This document shows, in pieces, positions 59,144-64,000 of a DNA stretch of 64,000 bases; positions within the stretch are counted from its first letter, which is position 1, and each line of letters starts with the position of its first letter. Source of the DNA: Sphaerisporangium siamense (GTDB lineage: Bacteria > Actinomycetota > Actinomycetes > Streptosporangiales > Streptosporangiaceae); assembly GCF_014205275.1 (NCBI RefSeq), contig NZ_JACHND010000001.1, forward strand, positions 1,736,001-1,800,000, given 5' to 3'. The position numbers were made by a program, and so were the translations under genes. The notes beneath the pieces were generated by a model. That model was not told where the DNA came from. It was given only the letters and a program-made list of their open reading frames with translations, and ran no database searches.

Positions 59144-61288
59144 GTGGCGCGATTGTCGTATCCCGCCGCCTGGCGCGGCGATACGGTGGACGATCTGTTC
59201 GGTTTTCCGGTCGCCGATCCCTACCGGTGGATGGAAGACGCCGAGGACGCGCGCGTGCGGGACTGGGCCGCGGCGCAGGATCGTCTCTTCCAGGTGTATC
59301 GCGCCGGATGGCCGGAGCGCCGGCTGTGGGCGTCCCTGCTGGACGAGGTCTCCTCCTTCGGCGTGTCGGAGCCCCCGACGGTCCGCGGCTCCGTCATGTT
59401 CCTCGTCGAGCGGGCACGGGGCGACGAGCAAGGCCGCCTGCTGGTCGTCGGCCCCGAGGGCGACACGCGGACGCTGGTGGACCCGGCCGAGATCGACCCG
59501 TCCGGTCACACCGGGCTGTACGCCTGGTGGCCGTCGCGCGAGGGCGAACGGGTGGCCGTCCAGATGGAGGTCGCCGAGCAGCCCGGCAGCGACATCATGG
59601 TCCTCGACGCGCGCACCGGCGAGGCGGTGGACGGGCCGTTGCCGCGCGCCCGCAACACCTCGCTCGCCTGGCTGCCGGGCGGCGAGGCGTTCTACTACGT
59701 CAGCCGTGTCGCCGAGGAGGAACTGGCCCCCGGCGACATGCGCCTCCAGCGGCGGGTGCGGTTGCATCGGATCGGTTCGCCCTGGCAGGACGACACGGTG
59801 GTGTTCGGCGGCGAGGACGCCCCGGACCACTATTACGGGCTCACGGTCAGCCCCGACGGCCGTCATCTGGCGATCACCGCGACGGCCGGGCCCGCCTCGC
59901 ACAACGACGTGTACGTGGCCGAGCCGGCCGATCCGAGGTCCCCGCGCTTCAGCAAGATCGTGGACGGGCGTGCGACCGGGGCCCGCGTCCTGCCGCGCTT
60001 CCTGCCCGGCGACGACCTGCTGCTGGTCACCGACCACCAGGCCCCGTGCGGCCGCATCTGCGTGGCGCGCCGGGACGGCGCCGGCCCGGCCGCGTGGCGG
60101 ACGCTGGTCGCCGAAGATCCCCAGGCCCCCTTGGACGAGTGCGTGGTGCTGGACGACCCGGCACTTCCACGGCCCCTGCTGCTGGTGGCGCGCACCCGGC
60201 ACGGCGCCTCCACCCTGACCCTGCACGACCTGGCCACGGGCCGGGCTCTCACCGCCCTGCCCCTTCCCGGCGCGGGCGTGGTGTCATCCCTGCGCGCCGG
60301 CACGCCCCACGGCCGCCAGGCCTGGTTCGGCTACTGCGACGCGACGACACCTCCCACGATCTATCGCTACGACGCCCTCAGCGGGGAGATGGAACGACAC
60401 GCCGGCGCCTCCATAGCCGGGCACCGTCCGCGAATCCGCGGCGGCGGCGTCCGCTGTCGCGCCGGAGACGGCACCGAGATCACGCTGTTCCTGTTCACCC
60501 CGGACGAAGAAGACCAGGGCCCCCGTCCGACCCTGCTCTACGGCTACGGCAGCTTCGGCATGCCGATGCGGCCATGGTTCTTCCCCATGGCCGCCGCCTG
60601 GGTCGGCGCCGGGGGCACCTACGCGCTCGCCTGTGTCCGCGGCGGCGGCGAAGAAGGCCAGAGCTGGCACGACGCCGGCCGCGGGCCGCGCAAACACCGC
60701 GCGGTCAGCGACTTCAACGACGCCGCCGCCTGGCTCATCGATACGGGCCGGACCACGTGCGACCAACTGGCCGCCTTCGGCCAGTCCGCCGGCGGCCTCC
60801 TGGTCACCGCCGCCGCCGTGCAACGACCGGAACTGTACGCGGCGGTCGTCGCCGAAGGCCCGCTGTGTGACATGGTGCGCTACGAGAACTTCGGCCTGGG
60901 ATGCACGTGGACCGACGAGTTCGGCACCGCCGCCGAACCCGAACAGCTCCAGTGGCTGCTCCGCTACTCGCCGTACCACGCCGTCAAACCCGGAGTCCCC
61001 TATCCCGCGTTCCTGTTCACCGGCGCGGTCACCGATCTGCAGACCGGGGAGGCCCACGTCACCAAGATGTGCGCGGCCCTGCAACACGCCACCAGCGGTG
61101 ACCGGCCGATCCTCATGCGCCGGGACCCCGACACCGCCCACGCCGCCTTCTCCGCGAGCAAGGAACACGCCCTGGCCGCCGACATCCTCACCTTCGCCGC
61201 GGAACACACCGGCCTGTCGCCGACGCCGGGCGTCGCCGTCCGGGGACCATGCCTTCGGGTTACGGCAGGACCAGTTCCTGGACCTTGA
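59144..61288 (+). CDS. Prolyl oligopeptidase (S9A family)
   Basis: I chose GTG 59144 with GGAGGG directly upstream (an earlier in-frame GTG at 59120 lacks an RBS), giving 714 residues. N-terminal YPAAWRGDTVDDLFGFPVADPYRWMED and the beta-propeller (~75-420) are followed by an alpha/beta-hydrolase domain. Catalytic residues: S548 in GQSAGG, D631 in VTDLQTG, H666 in DTAHAAF. There is no signal peptide, so it acts in the cytosol, cleaving after proline in short peptides. The 31-residue peptide just upstream is a plausible substrate. It overlaps the convergent gene by 29 nt. Confidence 0.9.
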   Translation: MARLSYPAAWRGDTVDDLFGFPVADPYRWMEDAEDARVRDWAAAQDRLFQVYRAGWPERRLWASLLDEVSSFGVSEPPTVRGSVMFLVERARGDEQGRLLVVGPEGDTRTLVDPAEIDPSGHTGLYAWWPSREGERVAVQMEVAEQPGSDIMVLDARTGEAVDGPLPRARNTSLAWLPGGEAFYYVSRVAEEELAPGDMRLQRRVRLHRIGSPWQDDTVVFGGEDAPDHYYGLTVSPDGRHLAITATAGPASHNDVYVAEPADPRSPRFSKIVDGRATGARVLPRFLPGDDLLLVTDHQAPCGRICVARRDGAGPAAWRTLVAEDPQAPLDECVVLDDPALPRPLLLVARTRHGASTLTLHDLATGRALTALPLPGAGVVSSLRAGTPHGRQAWFGYCDATTPPTIYRYDALSGEMERHAGASIAGHRPRIRGGGVRCRAGDGTEITLFLFTPDEEDQGPRPTLLYGYGSFGMPMRPWFFPMAAAWVGAGGTYALACVRGGGEEGQSWHDAGRGPRKHRAVSDFNDAAAWLIDTGRTTCDQLAAFGQSAGGLLVTAAAVQRPELYAAVVAEGPLCDMVRYENFGLGCTWTDEFGTAAEPEQLQWLLRYSPYHAVKPGVPYPAFLFTGAVTDLQTGEAHVTKMCAALQHATSGDRPILMRRDPDTAHAAFSASKEHALAADILTFAAEHTGLSPTPGVAVRGPCLRVTAGPVPGP

Positions 61289-61745
61289 TCGCCACGGGGC
61301 GGCCGGACGGCGAAGTGTTGTATTCGACGCGGACCGGTAGTGCGCCCTGCTTCAGGCGTGTCAGCAGGTGGCTGGGGAGGCACTTCTTGGCGCCTAAAGC
61401 CTTCTTGTCGGAGGTGTCGTACGGGTAGCCGGCCGGCGGCTTGCCGCACTTCTTGTTGACCTGGCGGAAGTCCAGGCCGCCGGTGTAGCGGATCTTGAGC
61501 TTGGCGCCGGTCTTCCTGCCCAGCTCCCACGCGAGCTGGCCGCTCTCTCCGAGCTCCGTCCGGCGGGCCTTGCGCGGGGTTATCGACAGGGCCGAGTCGC
61601 CGGAACGCAGGGCCCAGCCGTACACGACCTTGGCCTTGCCCGCCGACGCGGCGGCGGGCTGTGCGGCGGCTTGCGCGGCGGGGGACGCGGCGGCGGTGAA
61701 CACAAGCGCGAGGCCGGCAGCGGCGCCGGCGAACGTCGATCTCAT
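61260..61745 (-). CDS. Secreted protein of unknown function
   Basis: ATG 61743-61745 after GGAGAG gives 161 residues. A signal peptide (STFAGAAAGLALVFTAAASPAAQA) precedes a mature domain with two Cys (KKCGKPP and KKCLPSH) likely forming a disulfide, and basic beta-rich sequence (LKIRYTGGLDFRQVNKKCG; LPVRVEYNTSPSGRPVAIKV). No family is recognised. It may be a small inhibitor or wall-associated protein. Confidence 0.7.
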   Translation of the reverse strand: MRSTFAGAAAGLALVFTAAASPAAQAAAQPAAASAGKAKVVYGWALRSGDSALSITPRKARRTELGESGQLAWELGRKTGAKLKIRYTGGLDFRQVNKKCGKPPAGYPYDTSDKKALGAKKCLPSHLLTRLKQGALPVRVEYNTSPSGRPVAIKVQELVLP

Positions 61746-61868
61746 CACTGTCTCTCCTCGTCGAGAGGCCGATGGGCTACAGGGGCGACTATGGCCGCCC
61801 CGGATTGCAGGACGAGTGCAACGGCGTCGCAACGGCCGTCACCCGTCGGAATTGGTGTCGTGGCGGCG

Positions 61869-62708
61869 CTACGGGCGGCTGGCGGCGGGGACGGCGACCT
61901 CGGCGGAGAGCACCTGGCCGGTGCCCGGCGGGACCATCTCCGGAAGGCGCCACCGGGCCGCCAGGATGAACAGCGTCCTGCCGTCGGGGCCGCCCAGCGC
62001 GCAGGCGAAGCAGCCGCGGTCGACCTCGATCGTCTGGAGGACCTCGCCGCCCTCGCGGACGCGGACGCAGCGCTCGTTGCCGACGTCGGCGTACCAGACG
62101 GCCCCCTCGGCGTCGAGGCAGATGCCGTCCGGGTGGTCGTCGCCGGTCTCGGCCCAGACGCGGCGGCCGGACAGGGAGCCGTCGGGCTCGATGGCGAAGG
62201 CGGTGAGCCTGTTGCCGTAGGAGTCGGCGACGATCAACGTGGCGCCGTCCGGTGTGACCGCCATGCCGTTGGGGAAGGCGATGTCGCCGGCGACCTGGCG
62301 CGCCGAGCCGTCCGGGGCGACGTGCACGACGGTGCCGGGGGCGAACGCCTCGCCGGTGCCCATGGCGAAGCCGATGCGGTTGACGTAGACGTGGCCGCCC
62401 GGGGCGACGGCGATGTCGTTCCAGTGGCGGCCGAGCCCGCTCAGGTCGGCGCGCGTGACCAGCGAGCCGTCCGGTTCCTGACGCAGCAGCAGCCCCCGCG
62501 CGGAGTCGACGATCAGCAGCAGCCCATCGGTGTCCCGGGCCGTGCAGAGCGGGAGGGACTCGACGCGGGCCACCACCTCGCGCGCGCCGTCGAGGCCGAG
62601 CGCGATCACCTCGTGCGCCGTCCAGTCCGAGAAGTACAGGCGCCCGTCGTGCCAGTGCGGCGACTCGACCAGGCCAAGGCCGGTGAGCCGTGTACGGGGT
62701 GGGGACAT
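61869..62708 (-). CDS. SMP-30/gluconolactonase-like protein
   Basis: ATG 62706-62708 after AGGAG gives 279 residues. LGLVESPHWHDGRLYFSDW (metal-binding Glu), HWNDIAVAPGGHVYVN (Asn/Asp), DIAFPNGMAVTPDGATLIVADSYGNRL and DDHPDGICLDAEGAVWYAD are canonical for the six-bladed SMP-30 lactonase propeller. It would hydrolyse a sugar lactone or related ester in the cytosol. Confidence 0.92.
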   Translation of the reverse strand: MSPPRTRLTGLGLVESPHWHDGRLYFSDWTAHEVIALGLDGAREVVARVESLPLCTARDTDGLLLIVDSARGLLLRQEPDGSLVTRADLSGLGRHWNDIAVAPGGHVYVNRIGFAMGTGEAFAPGTVVHVAPDGSARQVAGDIAFPNGMAVTPDGATLIVADSYGNRLTAFAIEPDGSLSGRRVWAETGDDHPDGICLDAEGAVWYADVGNERCVRVREGGEVLQTIEVDRGCFACALGGPDGRTLFILAARWRLPEMVPPGTGQVLSAEVAVPAASRP

Positions 62709-62969
62709 CGGAGGGCTCCTTCGGCGACGGGGTGATCGGCTGTACAGGCCGACGCGGGCTCCGGCCGTGCAGCACGGTACGCGACCGGTGCGACAGTTCC
62801 GGGGCGTCGCCGCCCGGGCGGGAGGGCCGGTCGCGTTCGGTGACGCGGGCATATGGCGGTGTCCCTTCGATCGGGTACACCTGTTGGTTTGCCGATGAGC
62901 GGATTTTGTTCGCGGCCACCCGCATCCGTCTTCCACGGCGGCGCGCTTCGGACGGCGGGCGCGGCTCGG

Positions 62970-63167
62970 TCGTCCGGTCGCAGGGCGATCGCGGTGTCCC
63001 CCGCCCTGGACGCGCTGCTCCCCGTCAGCGCGGGCCGCAACCTGCTGCTCGACCCGGCCGGCGACGACCTCACGGCGGGCCCGTGGCACCCTGCGGCCGT
63101 GCTCGTCGCCTGGCCGCTGATCGCCACGCTGGCGGCCGGTGTCCTCCTCGCCCGCCGCGACGCCTGA
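62970..63167 (+). pseudogene. C-terminal fragment of an ABC-2 permease
   Basis: The segment reads ALDALLPVSAGRNLLLDPAG, then LTAGPWHPAAVLVAWPLIAT and LAAGVLLARRDA to TGA at 63165-63167. The ending with a final membrane helix followed by RRDA is typical of ABC-2 permeases of the type at 33-34 kb. Upstream sequence in this frame is not membrane-like, so only the last ~60 codons survive. Confidence 0.5.
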
Positions 63168-63233
63168 CGCGCCACCGTTCGGACGCCGTCGCCCGTCCAT
63201 GGGGAGGTGGAGAGCAAGAGAGGCCGTCGATAA

Positions 63234-63245
63234 ATCATATATGAT
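63234..63245. promoter_or_regulatory. 12-bp perfect palindrome ATCATATATGAT before the phosphotriesterase-like gene
   Basis: A striking AT-only-core palindrome in very GC-rich DNA, 21 nt upstream of GTG 63267; probably a regulator operator and/or the -10 region of this gene. Confidence 0.55.
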
Positions 63246-63266
63246 CTTGTATGTTAAGTTGCCGGG

Positions 63267-64000
63267 GTGTCCAGTATCGACTCCAGTGCAGAGGCCGTGC
63301 GGACGGATGTGCCGCAGGGAGTGGTCGTCACCGTCACCGGTGAGGTGGCGCCGGGTTCGCTCGGCGTCGTGCTTCCCCATGAGCATCTTCTGAGTGATTT
63401 CGGCACGCCCGGTGATTCCGCCGAGGCGTGGGAGGCCGTGGGGCGGGTCCGGCCCACCGCCGCCGGTCGGCTTCGGCTGTACGAGGCGCCGCTGACCATG
63501 GACCTGCTCGGTGAGATCGGCCTCGGCGCGCCCAACAGGGACGACTGGCTGCTCGGGGACCAGGACCTCGCCGCCCGCGAGCTCGCCGCGTTCAAGGCGG
63601 CAGGCGGCGGCACGCTCGTGGACGTCACGAGCGCCGGCCTCGGACGGGACCCGGCCGGGCTGCGCCGCGTCTCCGAGGCGAGCGGCGTGGCCGTCGTCAT
63701 GGGCACGGGGTGGTACCACCCGGCATGGGTACGAGGACGCCTGCTCGCCCGCGAAGCCGGTCAGGCGGACGGCCCCGCTGCGTCCGGCGACCACGTGCCG
63801 GACGTCGAGCGCCTCACCGAAGAGATCGTCCGGGACCTCACCGAGGGCGTGGACGGGGTGCGGGCGGGGATCATCGGGGAGATCGCGGCCCTCGACCCGG
63901 ACGAGCCCGCCGAGCGCGCGGTGCTGGTCGCGGCGGCGCGGGCGTCGGCGGCCACCGGCGCGGCGATCTCGATCGACCGTTCCGAGGCCGCCGCCACGCA
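63267..64000 (+). CDS. Phosphotriesterase-like amidohydrolase (partial, runs off window)
   Basis: GTG 63267 opens a frame without stop to the window end (244 codons). VTGEVAPGSLGVVLPHEHLLSDFG holds the HxH motif that begins the binuclear metal site of the phosphotriesterase family. GGGTLVDVTSAGLGRDPAGLRRVSEASGVAVVMGTGWY is the next family block, and the region GVDGVRAGIIGEIA also fits. Such enzymes are mostly lactonases or esterases. The nearby SMP-30 lactonase suggests related chemistry. The carboxylated-Lys, later His and Asp ligands are not all within the window. Confidence 0.85.
   Translation, partial: MSSIDSSAEAVRTDVPQGVVVTVTGEVAPGSLGVVLPHEHLLSDFGTPGDSAEAWEAVGRVRPTAAGRLRLYEAPLTMDLLGEIGLGAPNRDDWLLGDQDLAARELAAFKAAGGGTLVDVTSAGLGRDPAGLRRVSEASGVAVVMGTGWYHPAWVRGRLLAREAGQADGPAASGDHVPDVERLTEEIVRDLTEGVDGVRAGIIGEIAALDPDEPAERAVLVAAARASAATGAAISIDRSEAAAT

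Noticed and set aside
1-64000. CRISPR array or Cas operon
   Set aside because: No regularly spaced direct repeats with unique spacers and no cas genes; the RecB/Cas4-like nuclease is part of the phage-type operon.

Overview
The window is GC-rich double-stranded bacterial DNA with actinomycete codon use. GTG starts are frequent, genes overlap by 4 nt (GTGA/ATGA), and ECF42-type, SARP-type and CmtR-type regulators and secreted peptidoglycan hydrolases are present. A Streptosporangiales-like actinomycete (Nonomuraea/Streptosporangium-like) is my inference; no rRNA or species marker is present.

Layout. 1-14.4 kb is the replication, recombination and regulation arm of an integrated element (prophage or ICE). 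One long leftward operon begins with an excisionase-like gene at 12.24 kb and runs through many small coupled ORFs, a DUF2303 protein, a RusA-type resolvase, a RecB/Cas4-like nuclease, an SSB-like protein, a PD-(D/E)XK protein and a primase-polymerase/helicase. An XRE-type repressor and a tyrosine integrase lie at the right end. Helically phased decamer repeats sit at the two main promoter regions, and an iteron-like 9-mer array sits in the 3' end of the primase gene. A tRNA-Arg(ACG) follows at 14.55 kb, then decayed genes (NUDIX and HD-domain remnants).

15-19.5 kb: small NTF2-like and hypothetical genes and a DHFR-like/YCII/ECF42 sigma operon. 19.5-29.1 kb: a sulfated-glycan or sulfate-ester module with a secreted GH20 hexosaminidase, a cytosolic sulfatase, an SsuABC-like importer, the formylglycine-generating enzyme that would activate the sulfatase, and a ROK regulator. 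A shared AGTTGAC motif precedes the GH20, sulfatase and ROK genes. 29.3-32.1 kb: three secreted cell-wall hydrolases, two of which carry an almost identical I36-type domain fused to different catalytic domains. 32.1-37.4 kb: an HTH/NBR1-Ig membrane protein, an ABC exporter and its divergent NarL-type two-component pair.

37.6-50.2 kb: an IclR-controlled catabolic cluster. It has a PotABCD-like importer with fused permeases, an acetylpolyamine amidohydrolase/HDAC-like enzyme, a zinc-type dehydrogenase, a sugar-phosphate isomerase/epimerase-like enzyme, a Gfo/Idh/MocA oxidoreductase, a BKACE, an FAH-family hydrolase and a glycerate kinase. Its substrate is unknown. 50.3-58 kb: a secreted chymotrypsin-fold protein without its catalytic triad, a large SARP regulator overlapping a DrrAB-like exporter tail to tail, a UPF0060 protein and a CmtR-CDF metal operon. 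58-64 kb: a GNAT remnant, a 31-codon peptide gene with a strong SD followed by a hairpin and a prolyl oligopeptidase, a secreted unknown, an SMP-30 lactonase, an ABC-permease remnant and the start of a phosphotriesterase-like gene.

The best candidates for something undescribed are the peptide/prolyl-oligopeptidase pair, the pseudoprotease, the decamer-operator network and iteron array of the element, the shared-domain cell-wall hydrolases, and the unassigned IclR catabolic cluster.
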